Assembly (NCBI GenBank): GCA_036023115.1
Contig: JAYKKT010000088.1
Coordinates: forward strand, 5,975,001-6,039,000
DNA: 64,000 bases
Direction: 5' to 3'
Source: Brasenia schreberi
Lineage: Eukaryota; Streptophyta; Magnoliopsida; Nymphaeales; Cabombaceae
The notes under the pieces were generated by a model. The model was not told the origin of the DNA. It saw nothing but the letters and a program-made list of their open reading frames with translations, and did not search any database. A program made the position numbers and the translations under genes. Below, one piece after another: positions 37,143 to 49,452 of this stretch (the first letter of the stretch is position 1; the number at the start of each line of letters is the position of its first letter).

Positions 37143-39615
37143 CTTAATAGTCAGCTGTCTTCTGATAAAAAAACAGAGCGTTGATCAACACGTATAAGTG
37201 CACTGTGACGGGGATTGTAGTTTTCTATTAGTTTCCCATTTTTTGCTCAAACATGAAACTTTGTATATTTATTTTCTCTTGATGGATGAATCAAATGATA
37301 TTTCTCTTTTAATCTCTAACTTGTGCATCTAATCAACACCACTGCACTATCTTATTATAAAATTATGCAATCACCCCCAACCAACTTAGAAACACCATGG
37401 CGATAACAAAGGCGTAACAAGAACAAAAGCCCACTATTTGATCCCGTGTGCAAACAAACGAAAGGTATTTTTAGAAGAATCCTTACTAAAATTGTGCTCA
37501 CTGAACTTTTTGCCTATACGCAAGCAGTTTGACCATATGCAGTTGCACAGTCACAATTTGAATTTATGAACTTGCACAACCATGGTAAAAATAGATGTAA
37601 GTCGTGAACGTAGTAGAGATATCCTTCCATATCCGTAGCTACAAGGTAACATAAGCTCCACCTCAACAACTTCAGATTCTCTTTTCTCTCACTGGTTTCT
37701 CCATCTGTTTTTTCTCCTTCCAAAATCTGTCTTCTCTTTTCTTCTCAACAACTTTTTTCGTTGTTTCTTCCTCCGACAATCTCTTTTAATGTTGTCTCTC
37801 TCATGAGTTTGATTTTCTTATAAATCTTATCTTCTTAAACTCTTTTTTTTTTACTTTCATGAATGATATTTTTTATTTCAATATAGATCTCTTTTGAACT
37901 TCTTTCTCTTTTATTCTCAATCTTTATCTATCTTGATCTAAACATAAATCTCACAAAAAGTCAATAAAATTAGAACCCTAATAATTGTTTACAACAAATA
38001 TTTTTTATGGAAAGAAAACTATCAACAAGAAGCAGCCGAAGCACATTTTACTTAAGGGGCAAATGCGAGAAAACGTCACTATTTAAGAACGCATCTTTGT
38101 TATGATCGACCATGAAATATGGTTAAATGTGTTGAATTAAAATGATAGAAGTGCACGAGATGCATCACTGTTTGAACACGTCACTGCTTCAAGGTTAATG
38201 CTAACGCGTCATTGTTTGAAGATTGATGCATGGGATGTGCGGCTTGTTTCGAAAAGAGTGTTCACAGCAAGGGAAAAATAATGTGGAAAGAGACAAAATT
38301 AAAAAATTAATTTCAAAAAGATTGAAAAAAAAAAGAAATATGTTTAGTAAAAAAAGAGTATGAATACTAATACCCTATTGAAGAGATACCAAATTCTATC
38401 CTTAAGACACAGGCCATCTCGAACTCCGACGTTTTGTTTCCCAGGTGATAAAAAATACTTCGGGGTTGAAGGGAAATACGTTGCATGCAGGCATAAGTAA
38501 TATTTTGTCTTTGTGAATCCAATGCTATGTTGATTTTGACTTTTAGACCATTTTTTCTAGATAAAAGGCAGTCTTTTAATTGAGAGTCTGATATATTGTA
38601 ACTTTTCAAGAACCCAGAAGCCAGAGTAAGAGAGATAGAAGCCACACACTGAAAACTAAGCACGCAGGTAAGATAAAATTATGCGCACACGATCGGGTTG
38701 AGCAATATGGCGCTGCCACCGATGATGGCATCTGCCCTTCACATATAAAGGAGCCAAACTAAACAAACGACCATTGTTGCTTGCTCGGCTCGTTTTCTAA
38801 ACGAACTAGGCGAGCTAACTGCTAATAAACGGCCCATGATTACCAACAGGTTGCCATCCTTTTAGGAGCCGAGCAAAGCTGGTTGAAAGAGAGATTTCCC
38901 TTGATACCCTAAACAGATCGCTCTTCATTTGCGTAAGCTCTTTTGTTTGTGAAACTTCATTTACGTGAAAAATACTCTTTAACACAATTACATAAGCAGC
39001 ATTGTTTAGGTAAAAATTGAAGAGAGATGTCACTTAAGCAAGCTTTCATGAGTCAAACCGAGCTGAACATACCATGGTCATGTTCAATGATTTACTGAGT
39101 TGAAAAACATGAATTAGCTATGAATGAGCCAAGCAAGACCAACAACAAGCAGCTTGGTCCATTTATCAGTGAAACACGAGGACAGGTATACAACAATCAG
39201 TAAAAGACAACACGAAAATCAAATAAATTGATGAATAATACAGGAGCACAGTGAGATATAGATGATAAGTCATGGCAGCGCATCGCTGAAAACACATGGC
39301 AATTGCTTACTTCAAAATCTTGAGAATCTTCTATACTGGCCTGTATTATACTGCAATCTAGTAAACTGGAAGAATGGTATGTCGTGGTGTATCATACAGG
39401 ATGCAACAATTTATCAGCAGTTAAGTGAATGAACCAGCTAGCATGAAAAGGCATAGCAGCTACCAAATTTCATGGCCCAAGCAGTCAATGTCTTCTTGAC
39501 TTTCATCATCATCATCATCTAAAAGATGAGAGAGAGAGAGAGAGAGAGACCTAATAAGAAAACATGTGATCCCTAAATAATAGAAAGTTTAGTTGCCCAA
39601 CAATGAGTGCGTGCT
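37143..39615. other. Intergenic region between NAD-ME 3' end and TRAPPC8 5' region
   Basis: AT-rich, with short pyrimidine runs near 37,650-37,930 and imperfect CGTCACT / CGTCATTG repeats near 38,080-38,230. No exon-like coding segment was recognised. It should hold the TRAPPC8 distal promoter and the NAD-ME 3' untranslated region and terminator. Confidence 0.6.
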
Positions 39616-39687
39616 TCATTTCTCCTGAACTAGGGGGCTGTAGACAGGATACCACATGTTGCTGGCTACAAAGTTCTCGGTTTCCTC
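39616..39687 (-). CDS. NAD-malic enzyme, last coding exon with stop
   Basis: After acceptor TTATTTCAG this exon reads EETENFVASNMWYPVYSPLV, then QEK and TGA (stop at 39,618-39,616). It is the C-terminus of plant mitochondrial NAD-dependent malic enzyme, which decarboxylates L-malate to pyruvate with NAD+ in the matrix. The NMW-P-YSPLV-EK ending resembles the alpha (62 kDa) subunit more than the beta subunit. It is phase 0 and joins the exon at 61,332-61,446 across 21.6 kb. The 3' untranslated region continues to lower coordinates and includes an AG/CT run near 39,530; no clear polyadenylation signal was found. Confidence 0.88.
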   Translation of the reverse strand, partial: EETENFVASNMWYPVYSPLVQEK

Positions 39688-39821
39688 CTGAAATAAGAAA
39701 GCATCCGAAGCAATAAGAGAAAAGAACCATGTTGTTGCTTATAAGGGATCCAACAACTGAAGCATACAGACCACAACAAAAAAGTATTCCTCCTTTGGAT
39801 CAGGCATGAACTTGCATAAGC

Positions 39822-39935
<114 letters not shown>

Positions 39936-40550
39936 GGGAGAGAGAGTATCAAATAGGCTCTTTAAATGGCAGTTCCTAAAGGCACGGGATGGTCGAAGGG
40001 GGAATATAATTGAGGAACTATTTTTTCTTGTTCAAGAGATTCTGTTAAAACATAATTATTTATTGAATGAAAATATCGGAAATAACTTACAAAAGTGCAG
40101 ATTTCTAAGATTTGCAAGTCTTAAGTCTTGGGATCTGCATGCCTTTCACATTGGCGGCTTCTTTCTTACTCTAATGACATCTCTATTCTAATTTATAGAT
40201 TGTTCTTGTTGAAGAATATGAGTTTAGAGTTAGTTTTAGTAAATTTGATGTTTTCAGGTATTATTGTAATTGTCCGAAGTCGTGAGGGTATTTTGGTAAT
40301 TTTCTATACTAAGGGTATTTTGGTCATTTTATATTTTACAACTCCTTATATAAGGCCAATAGGTTGTATTAGGGTTGAAGTTGCTGTGATTAAGAAAGAG
40401 AGAGAAAGAGGAGGGGCGGCTTCCATTGGAGGTCTGCTCCCTCCTCCGATCTCCACATTTTCTCTTATTTACGTTTGTGTTTTTCAATCTCCGCTGCGCA
40501 ACCACGTTTTCCAACATGGTATCAGAGCATATGGTGAAGATCGTGGACAT

Positions 40551-41230
40551 ATGGTGAAGAGCGTGAAGAAATTGAAGAAAACGATGGATGAAAGACACTA
40601 TCCTGTTGTGAAGGATGAATACCGACTGATTAGAGATTGTATCTGTGGACAAGTTTATGATTCAAGCCCTGTTGACTTCACCAGTGACATTGGTACTAAA
40701 TATTTTCTTCGTCCAGCTATCCTGAAAATGTCCAGTCCACCAAGATTGGCATCGTGGACTTTAAAGGATGTTGCTTATAGTTTTGATGCTATGTTCCTAA
40801 CCAGACATGGGGCACAACGTGCTGAGTATTGGTCTTTTGCTCAGAAGATGATGAACTTGCTTTGTGCCAGACAATATGCAATTTTGTGAAACGCTTGCAA
40901 GGTCTTAGTGGTGATGTTAAACTTGTTAAATGGCAAAGTTCACCTCATGTAGGACACTATAAACGTTATCCTGCAGAATTAGGCAGTGCCTTGGGTGAGT
41001 TTTTAGCAAAATCGGTTGTTCTTCGTTCCCAAAGAAACTCTCAACCACATAATGGAGGATTAGGCAATGGGGTTGTTGCCAATGAGATATCCCAGTCAGT
41101 CTGCAATCTGCATAAAGCAGCAAACAGATCGAACGAGAGTTTTGGTAGAGTTGCAGTTGGACCAAGTGATAATTTTTTCTTGCCTAGCTCAATGGAGTTC
41201 CTGGATGCAAAAGCCATCGAAAATGTGTAG
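40551..41230 (+). pseudogene. Captured DUF829/TMEM53-like alpha/beta-hydrolase fragment
   Basis: Reads YPVVKDEYRLIRDCICGQVY, DSSPVDFTSDIGTKYFLRP, KMSSPPRLASW and AQRAEYWS; then after a frame break near 40,830-40,845, CSEDDELALCQTICNFVKRL, GDVKLVKWQSSPHVGHYKRY and a C-terminal tail to TAG at 41,230. These blocks match plant DUF829 proteins, with the acid (SEDDELA) and histidine (SPHVGHY) of the catalytic set; the nucleophile region is missing. About 14 residues expected between EYW and SEDD are deleted, which shifts the frame. No introns are visible, suggesting capture through RNA. Function unknown; as it stands a pseudogene. Confidence 0.82.
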
Positions 41231-41257
41231 GATGATAAAAAACAAACCTTGCCTCAT

Positions 41258-41386
41258 CTTGTGAATGCAAAAGTGGGTCAGATTAATGATGCTCGAAAAA
41301 TGTTTGATGAAATGTATTACAAAAACTTCAACTCTGCAGGAAAAGTGTTCGATGAAATGTTCAAGAGAGATTTTATCTACATGTGA
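41258..41386 (+). pseudogene. Captured pentatricopeptide-repeat (PPR) fragments
   Basis: LVNAKVGQINDARKMFDEM, then AGKVFDEMFKRDFIYM, resemble repeat units of plant PPR proteins (…GxxxDARKxFDEMxxRD…). Further related pieces follow in other frames: EVFNEMLKKR near 41,390, HQVFEEMSKSE near 41,427, and NLMVWNVIVS near 41,620. Spacing is abnormal, as if repeats were trimmed. Which PPR gene was the source cannot be told. Confidence 0.65.
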
Positions 41387-42447
41387 AGTGTTCAATGAAA
41401 TGCTCAAAAAGAGATGTTTACTTGTGCATCAAGTGTTTGAAGAAATGTCTAAGAGCGAGAAAAAAAATTCAGAAAAAGATTACAGAAGATATAAAGTAGT
41501 AGTGATGATTTTTTTGTTAGAAAAACAACTGAATGAAAATAGAAGGAAAGATGAATGCAGAAAATCAATCTTTTTCACTATACATGCATGACAAATCAAA
41601 TCATAGAAGAGCCCAAAAGAATTTGATGGTATGGAATGTGATAGTATCACCAAGAAGCATGAAAGTTAAAACCTTGAGTTGCTAAAGTAAACAGCCAGGA
41701 GGGCTGTAAAAGCGACTGCAGTCACCATGTGAAGGGGCGCAGACCGACTAGTATAAGCAGATTAATGTATTCTGCTATTTGAGTGGTAGAGAGAGGGCAC
41801 CAAACCAACACACCGCTACAGCCACTATGTGAAGGGAAGCAGGAAAAGTCATGTGAAGTGTGTATGGTGGAGTAGTACCTCCTATCACAAAAGATCAGCT
41901 TTCTCAATAGTAGAAGAAACATGACTTTTAAGTATAGTTGCCGAATCACTTTATGGAGTAGAAGAAAGAGAGAGGGAGCAACTGACACCCATACAAGGGT
42001 CGTGTGCTACCCATGTGTTCTTGTTTGTTCAAGTTGTTTTACAGAAGCCTCGAAGAGATTACTCGTGCACATGTGGTGAAGAAAGAACCAGTTTTTTTGG
42101 CAAGTTTGGAGTTCGAAGTATCTCACTCCCAACTTGAGGGGGGGTGTTGAAGAATATGAGTTTAGAGTCAGTTTTAGTAAATTTGATGTTTTTAGGTATT
42201 ATTTTAATTGTCCGAAGCCGTAAGGGCATTTTGGTAATTTTCTGTATTGAGGGTATTTTGGTCATTTTATGTTTTACAGCTCCTTATATAAGGGCCGATA
42301 GGTTGTATTAGGGTTGAAGTTGTTGTGATTAAGAAAGAGAGAGAAAGGGGGGGCGGCCTCCAATGGAGGTCCGCCCCCTCCTCCGATCTCCAATCTTCTT
42401 TATGTTTGTGTTTTTAAATCTATGCTGCGCAACCACGTTTTTCAACA

Positions 42448-42563
42448 GTTCTAACCTAAAAGATGTATTTACCCTATTAAGTAAAACCAGAAAACAAATA
42501 TGCACGGGTCCAGTTTTGGGACCCGATTCAGATCTCAATATTTAACACTCCCCTCAAGTTGAG
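42448..42563 (-). repeat. Copia D polypurine tract and first part of the 3' LTR
   Basis: The minus strand reads AACTTGAGGGGAG, then TGTTAAATATTGAGATCTGA at 42,547 downward. The LTR is interrupted at GTTCT (42,448-42,452) and resumes at 40,206, ending TTTTAACA at 40,043. Confidence 0.85.
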
Positions 42564-42589
42564 TGAAAGATAATGATAACACTAAACTT

Positions 42590-42774
42590 GCCCAAACTAG
42601 ACAGGATCAGCTACATTGATTTTTTGTTTCCACATAGCCCTATCATGTACAACAGTTAACTCACAATAAGCTAGATCATTCTTTATTGTTTCTTTCCAAC
42701 ATTTTTGTGGTTGTCTTCTACCTCTTTTAATACTTTTAAAATCTAGTTTTTTGTACCTTCTTACATGTTCTTCT
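42590..42774 (-). mobile_element. RTE-type LINE 3' piece (left part, split by hAT)
   Basis: The minus strand reads the LINE end: [35 protein letters not shown]-like, ending near CTAGTTTGGGCAAG. It continues at 49,208 on the far side of the 6.4-kb hAT. Confidence 0.85.
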
Positions 42775-42949
42775 CTATGTTATCAATAGCGTGTTATAGC
42801 GGCCGCTATGCACTATAGCATTTTAGTGAAACTAAAACTGCTATAGCGGGTCACCCGCCAAGGCAAAATTAGCACTGCTTACAGCGCTATAGCGGTCCGC
42901 TATAACGCTGTAAGCGGACAACCCTTTGGATCCGATTAGGTGGGACGAA

Positions 42950-43540
42950 TGAGGGTTTCTCGTTCGTCCTTGCATCTCTCGCCTCTCCCTCTCCATCCCC
43001 TCCTCTGGGCCACTCCCGCCTCTCGCCGCCACCATCTCTAGGTATGTCTCTCGCCCCTCCCTCTCCCACCTCAGCTACCTCCCCTTGTCCCGCCTCTCCC
43101 TCTCTCACCACCACCTCCCCCTGTCCCACCCCTCCCTTTCCCGCCACCACCTCCTCCTGGCCCGTCTCTCCCTCTCTGCCGCCTCTCCCTCTCTCGCCAC
43201 CACCTCCTCCTGTCCCGCCCCTCCCTCTCCTGCCACCATCTCCCGCCTCAGCCACATCTCCTACCACCACCTCTCCTTGTATTTCTCTCTGCCGCCTCTC
43301 CCTCTCTCGCCACCACCTCCTCCTGTCCCACCCCCCCCTTCCCGCCACCACCTCCTCCTAGCCCGTCTCTCCCTCTCCCACCACCACTACCATCTCCCTC
43401 TCTCCCACCTCAGCTACCTCCTCCTATCCCGCCTCTCCTTCTCTCTGCCACCTCTCCCTCTCTCGCCACCACCTCTCCCTATCCCGCCTCTCCCTCTCTC
43501 CTTCCCTATGCCGCCACCATCTCTAGATCCTTTGCTGAAT
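42950..43540 (+). repeat. Pyrimidine-rich low-complexity leader of hAT 1
   Basis: Imperfect short repeats of CTCTCCCTCTC and GCCACCACCTCCTCCTG. The proline/serine-rich and glycine-rich ORFs on both strands reflect base composition. Confidence 0.85.
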
Positions 43541-43934
43541 CTCCTTTTGGGTAATAAACTGAGCCAATCAAATTGTTGAATCTGTTTACCCCCTACAGCA
43601 TAATGCGTACCTGTATCCTGACCAAGAATTAGAGAACAATATTTGACAATCCTAGGAAGGAAATTTTATTCAAGCAAAACCAAAACCAACTGGGGATGGA
43701 ATGTACTCTATCTTGTAGCATTTCCAAATAAGCAAAATTATGTTTTGTTAAAATCTTTTGGGGATGGGCTATGTAGTGTTGTCTATGGTTTGAATAGAAA
43801 TGGTTGTTGCCTTTACAATTTATAGTTTATGATTGTCTAATGATACCAATGAATGTTACTTATTTAATGTTATATTTCTTGTATAAGGTTGGAAAACTCA
43901 AACTGAGTAGTTATTCTTATTTTTTGTAGTGAGT

Positions 43935-46562
43935 ATGGAATCATCAACAAGTGTAGCTGCTTGTTCTCAAAGTGGTAGTGGCAGTGGTAGTTGTGGAACA
44001 GAAACTAGTAAAACAACTAGTTTTAGGTTTTCTAATCCAGCATACAACTATAGACTCCCAACTTCTAAGGATCTATGATGGAATTGGGGTTTATAAAATG
44101 TAGGACGAATAATATGTCAGTATTTCGTACATTATGTGGTCATATTTCTACCGGTGGAATAACAATATAAAAGGACCATTTAGTGGGAAGAAGCGGAAAT
44201 GTGACAGCTTGTGAGAATGAAACTGAAGAAATAAAGAAAACAATTTATGATTATGTGCACAGTACATCTAAGAAGAAGGCCGAAAAGATTTCATTTCCAT
44301 ATCAAGGAGAACTTTATAGTATGGAAGGTAACATAGTAACTGACACCCAATATTCATCATCTTCATCGTTATTTGGCTCACGACCACCGCTTTCGAAGGG
44401 ACCCATGGATTCATTTGTGCGTTCATCGCCAAACTCACTACGACAAGCTACATTGAAAAATCGATATAAGAAAAAAGAAAGAGAACGAGTATGCATATCC
44501 ATTAGCAGGTGGATGTATCAAAATGAAATATCTTTTAATGTTGTGAGATCCCCTAACTTTCAAGCGATGGTAAGTGATATAGGGCAGTTTAAACCTTGAA
44601 TGAAGGCTCCATTATACCATGAAGTAAGGGAAATATTCTTAGAGAAGGAAGTGGGAAGAGTAAGAGAGTTTACAAATGGATTTAGAAAGCATTGGGCTAC
44701 ATATGGATGTTCTATTATCAGATGGATGGACTCATAGAAAAAGAGAACACTAATAATTTTTTTAGTGAATTGTCCTTAAGGTACAGTTTTTCTGAAGTCT
44801 ATTGATGCATCCCATGAAGTAAAGGATGCAAATAAATTGTATACATTGTTAAAAGAAGTGATCTTAGAGGTTGGAGAGAAGAATGTTGTGTAGGTGGTTA
44901 CATATAATGCAGCAAATTATGTTGCGGTTGGTAGAATGTTGATGGCTGAATTTAATCATTTGTTTTGGACACCATGTGCTGCACACTGTATAGATTTCAT
45001 GCTTGAAGATATTGGAGAGACAAAAAAAACTAAAAGGCATCTTCAGTAGGGCAAAGAAGCTAGTGACATTTATGTATACTTATGATCAGATATTGCATAT
45101 GATAAGACATTTTACAAGAGGAAAAGATATATATACACCGGTTGTGACCTATTTTGCTACTAGATTCTTAACTCTGGACAACTTGTGGCAGTCAAAAGAA
45201 TCTCTAAGGTCGATGATTATTTCTGAACAATGGGAGAAATGCCCTTTATCAGATAGTATTGAAGGAAAGCAATCCAAGGCAATAATTTTACAACTTAGAT
45301 TTTGGAAGGGCATTAGTTTTTCACTTATAGCACTGGGCCTTTGGTAGATGTTTTACGTATGATCGACAGTGATGAGAAACCAGCCATGGGCTACATCTAT
45401 GAGAAGATGGATCGTGTAAAGGAACAAATAAAGGTGCATAAATATTTTAATTTTATGTATTATTTGTTAATCTTTACTTATTAATCTTATAAATTAATAA
45501 CATTTAACTTCTTGTTTTATAGGTTAATATGAAAAATAAATAAGAGCAATATGCTTTTATTTGGGAGATCATAGACAAAAGATGGGACAGGCAAATGCAT
45601 AAGCCATTACATGCTGTTGCATTGTATCTTAATCCAGGGTTGTATTATGATTATGATGGGATATAATCTAATGTTGAGATTAAAGGTGGTTTGTTTCAAG
45701 TTATAGGTACACTTTTATGAAGTACGGAAGAACAACAACAAATCAGTAAGCAACTTAGAACTTATCGAAGTGTAGCATAGTGGTTTTGGACTAGATTTAG
45801 CTATAAGTTCGAGAAAAGCATATGCACCAGGTAATTAATTCAAGCAACTATGCTTTCTTAATTATTTCATTATTATGATATGATGTAGGGTTTATAAATA
45901 TGATTAATTTATTGTTTACACATGATTTGTAACTTTTTGTAATAGCTGAATAGTGGATGACCTTTGGTTATGGATGCCCTGAATTGCAAAATTTTTCTAT
46001 ACGAGTTTGGAGCCTTACTTATAGTGCTACCCCATGTGAGCGCAACTGGAGTACCTTTGAAATGGTAAGAAATTAAGAATTATGCTCTTTATTTACACTA
46101 TAAATAAATGATTTTTTTATTGAATTAACAACTTACCTAAATTCTTTCTCTTATCTTAGATTCATACGAAGAAAAGGAATAAATTATTGCATCAAAAGCT
46201 TAACGATTTAGCTTTTGTGTAATATAACAAAAAGCTAAGAAGGTACGAAGAGAGAAAATCTAATGGAGCAAATTTTGACCCCATCATGTTGGCATTGGTT
46301 GAAGATCACGATGAATACCCTACTGATGATGAGTTCGTTGGTGATGATGATTCCCTTGGCGAAATATCGAATTGGCATCCGAAGCATCAAGAGCGGGTGC
46401 TACTGCTGTTTATACAAGGACAAGGACACGAAAGCGACAAAGAAGGCAAAGCAAAGGAAAGGATAAGATCTTATGGAAGATGAAGAAGAATTTTATTTTG
46501 AAGAAACAGATGAAGAGGAAGAGGAAATAGAAGAATACAAATCTTTTTCTGAAAATGAGTGA
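43935..46562 (+). pseudogene. hAT 1 transposase (BED finger to dimerisation domain), broken
   Basis: The start ATG at 43,935 follows an acceptor-like TTTTTTGTAG. BED-finger remnant LCGHISTGGITI-stop-KDHL near 44,133, then GRSGNVTACENETEEIKK. DUF659-type core: RSPNFQAMVSDIGQF near 44,550, VTYNAANYVAVGRM near 44,900, FWTPCAAHCIDFMLEDIGE near 44,968. Helical region: DSDEKPAMGYIYEKMDRVKE near 45,368, then FIWEIIDKRWDRQMHKPLHA. C-terminal dimerisation: ATPCERNWSTFEM near 46,022, then HTKKRNKLLHQKLNDLAFV. Acidic tail EDEEEFYFEETDEEEEE near 46,470. There are several stops and small introns. It would catalyse cut-and-paste transposition if intact. Confidence 0.88.
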
Positions 46563-46599
46563 ATGTGACCTCAACAATTAAGTGTGGTACTAATTGTAA

Positions 46600-49100
46600 A
46601 TTTGTAAATTAATTTTGATAGATGTTATGTACTTTTGAATTAGCTTATTGGCAATTGTGTATGTTTTTGTTCCTATTGAACATGTATGGGAATCTCATCT
46701 TGTTTGATGGCACATTCATTGCTTGCTATGCCCTTCCTTGCGTCTTGGTGCGTAGCTATTCATTGTAAGCCTTTCCTTGTTTGGACCTCGCTGTTACTGT
46801 TAAGGCTATGTCATTAAAGGTGATGCCAAATGGAAGGATGATATTAATGTCCACGAATAAGCAAATCATAAATTAATGATTCATTTCAAGATCTTGAAGT
46901 TCTCTTGGCTGGTTTCAGGAGATGAGAGTTTATACTTATGTTGCATATATGCTTGCTCCTCTAATTGCATGTGCTAGCGAATGTTTGCGCACGTTTGAGC
47001 CTGCATTCTTCTCTTGCAAAGTGCCAAAATAAACTGTGGTTGATTACTAATTGCAGCACTTAGTGATCTCTTCGCACACTATGTCGAGGCTTGGCAATCA
47101 TGGTTCGCACAAGTGACAACTGGGAGAGCTCACCAATCCGATCTCCATACTTCCCAACTTTAGTACCTTGATACTGTGACACAGGTTTACCAATTCAGAC
47201 GAATAGGTCTGACGCATTGGTTTATCATGTCGTGTGTTTATCTTCTTCCCCTCATACTGTGACACGGTTCTTTCTTTTTCCATTTTTATTTTTGACTTAC
47301 ATCATTCATTCATTCTTTTTGCCTGCAAGCAATTCTCTTTTCTTTGCCTATTCTGTTGTATTATGACATGCTGATGAAGTGATGCTTTCTTTTTTATTTA
47401 ACAGCCACATCAAAATTGTTGGACAAAGTTTTGTTCCTTCAACCAGTACCCCAACAGAGTGTGTCGGAAGAGGTGGATCCCAAAAACTTATTTTAAAAGG
47501 TCTTGCATTCGATGTGACCCATGAATCTGGCAAAGAGATTATGCTAACACAATCCAGCAACAACTTTTGCATTTTGCCATTTGAATGATGTGAACCAAGG
47601 GGATACTACTTGAAAATATATATGTATACATGATGTTTTTTTTATTTATTTATGATTGAAAGACTGTTTTTAAGAGTCCAGTTCAGCACAAAGCCTTGCT
47701 TTTCTACTTTTGTTACGTAACTGTTGCTTTCACTTTTAGCTGAGCTGTTTGGCATTGTTATGTGTGATTCATCTGGTTCTAACCTTGCATTTAGAATCAC
47801 AAGAAGTGCTTTTATGGAGGTATCTTGGAATTCAGTTATCTCAAGTTATTTTCCACTCTTTTTATAGAATTGAAACTTTTTGATGATGGAAGATTTCGAG
47901 CTTCGAGATGAGGTGATGCCGACTCTTACTTACATGGACAAAGAAAGTAATACTAGTTTTGAAGAGGTTTTCATTACCAAAGTAGACTTTGCAGGCTTGC
48001 AGCCAAGTTTGATTACTGCACAAGGTATTATCTTAACATGGTCCTACAAGTACTTTTTCATTTATCAACATGTGCCACATTAGTTTACATTTGTTGATGC
48101 CGTATGCCTTTTCAGTCTAGGGGAAATTGTCAACAATCTCCTTTTTAATACCATGACATAATGATACATATCAATTGACTTGCTCTTGTTCTTATTTGAG
48201 GTATATTTACTGGAGTGCATCAAGTACCAAGTAATCACTACAAATCATCCCTTTTGGGTTCTAATAAAATGGTCAATCTCTTTTCTTATACTATGGCATG
48301 TCTTTCTATCAAGTAAAGCGACGATAACCACCTCTTATGTGAAACCACTAAAATAATGCAACATACAACATTTTCTCTCAATCTTAACCATTTCCAAAAG
48401 TAAACGTTGTACAATGTATACATATATGATTTATAGGACCTCACTTTTCAGTCAAATAAGCTTTCTTGGACTCTTTTCTTTAGGTACTTATAACATTAAT
48501 TTTTTTGTTCAGATTTTCTTTAAAGTGTCTGGCAAACTGTCAATTGCCTGAGTTCCCACCTTTAAAGTCCTTTAACAATATTTCCACCTTTAAATCCATG
48601 GCATACATAAACATGTATTTCAAAATGATATGTTCTTTGAAGAGGCTTAAACCCTGCTTCGCTGCTCTCTTTCAGTTTATTATGGATGGAAGACTTCCAT
48701 ACGGAATGATGGTTGCAAATGACTGAATATGTATTATACTTACAAGTGTTGTTTTAGTATATTTATCTTTCAGAGTAGAAATTTCACAATCTTGGAACCA
48801 ACATAAGTTCTTAAATATAAGTAAACACTTAAAAACGTAGCTTTAACACTGCAGCATGGCCTATGATTTCTGATAACAGGCTGGATGGGTTCTCTTCAAA
48901 GCATGCAGCCTGCCAGAACTTCCTTGGATAAAGCAAATGAACTAAATAAAGGAGAATGTGAACTTCAACATAGTTAAGACAAAGCCTACCATGCTTGATT
49001 AGTTGTTGCAGCTGATGTGTTATTATCTATTCATGGCAATAATCTACTTAAGATCTTGATATTTTTTAGAAATTAGAGAACCCATTATATATATATATAT
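46600..49100 (+). other. Non-transposase cargo of hAT 1; possible exons of an unidentified gene
   Basis: Exon-like open segments with splice-like borders on the plus strand: 47,404-47,588 (after TTTAACAG; HIKIVGQSFVPSTSTPTECV, then a stop), 47,883-48,025 (MEDFELRDEVMPTLTYMDKE, then GT), 48,881-48,975 (after GATAACAG; GWMGSLQSMQPARTSLDKAN). I do not recognise the protein. It may be a captured host gene or non-coding filler. Confidence 0.35.
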
Positions 49101-49207
49101 AATTTTTTAATCATAAATAAAAGTATACCACTAAATCCGCTATGTCCCAGGTACCGCTATATCAGAGTCGACCGCTAACAGCCCGCTAACCGCTATCGAT
49201 AACATAG

Positions 49208-49380
49208 GTTCTTCTTTTGATCTTCTTTCTATATGTCCAAACCACCTTAAACGATATTCTCTCATTTTATCTTCTATTGGTGCCACACATAATTTATTTC
49301 TAATAACCTCATTATGTATATAGTCTTTTCTTGTATTACCACTCATCCATCTCAACATCTTCATTTCTATCACAGTCAAA
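49208..49380 (-). mobile_element. RTE-type LINE piece (right part, split by hAT)
   Basis: The minus strand reads [40 protein letters not shown], then [11 protein letters not shown], which continues in the piece at 42,590-42,774. Joined, the LINE fragment is only about 350 bp, so it was 5'-truncated on insertion. Confidence 0.88.
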
Positions 49381-49452
49381 GTGCTTACAAGATTATTATA
49401 ACCAATTGCTTTGGTGAGAAAGTCTTCTTTCTATCTTCTGACTTGACTTGAA

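Larger units (their letters stand above)
40207..42447 (+). mobile_element. 2.24-kb non-autonomous LTR retrotransposon (family E) carrying host gene fragments
   Basis: 5' LTR 40,207-40,516 and 3' LTR 42,145-42,447 (310 and 303 bp; TGTTGAAG...CAACA), primer-binding site TGGTATCAGAGC at 40,517-40,528 directly after the 5' LTR, and polypurine tract AACTTGAGGGGGGG at 42,131-42,144. A perfect 5-bp target duplication GTTCT lies at 40,202-40,206 and 42,448-42,452. The interior has no gag or pol. It carries an alpha/beta-hydrolase fragment and pentatricopeptide-repeat pieces. Mobilisation would need proteins from another copia element. The LTRs have TATA boxes (CTTATATAAGG). Confidence 0.93.
42775..49207 (+). 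mobile_element. 6.4-kb hAT transposon 1 with intact ends
   Basis: Inverted ends CTATGTTATCAATAGCG / CTATGTTATCGATAGCG and a perfect 8-bp target duplication GTTCTTCT at 42,767-42,774 and 49,208-49,215, inserted inside a LINE. Subterminal GCTATAGCGG-type repeats fill the first 130 bases and recur as CCGCTA at the right end. Contents: a C-rich leader (42,950-43,540), a broken transposase (43,935-46,562), then about 2.6 kb of non-transposase sequence. Confidence 0.92.

Noticed and set aside
37470..37730. 69-codon minus-strand reading frame upstream of TRAPPC8
   Set aside because: No domain, no splice-site support, and it lies in an AT-rich intergenic region.
40128..40550. Apparent N-terminal extension of the hydrolase frame
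   Set aside because: This part is copia D LTR plus the 5' LTR of the inserted element and the primer-binding site, so it is not part of the captured gene.
43044..43579. Long proline/serine-rich and, on the other strand, glycine/arginine-rich reading frames
   Set aside because: They come from a CT/C-rich low-complexity leader inside hAT 1 and are open in several frames at once, which is a compositional effect.
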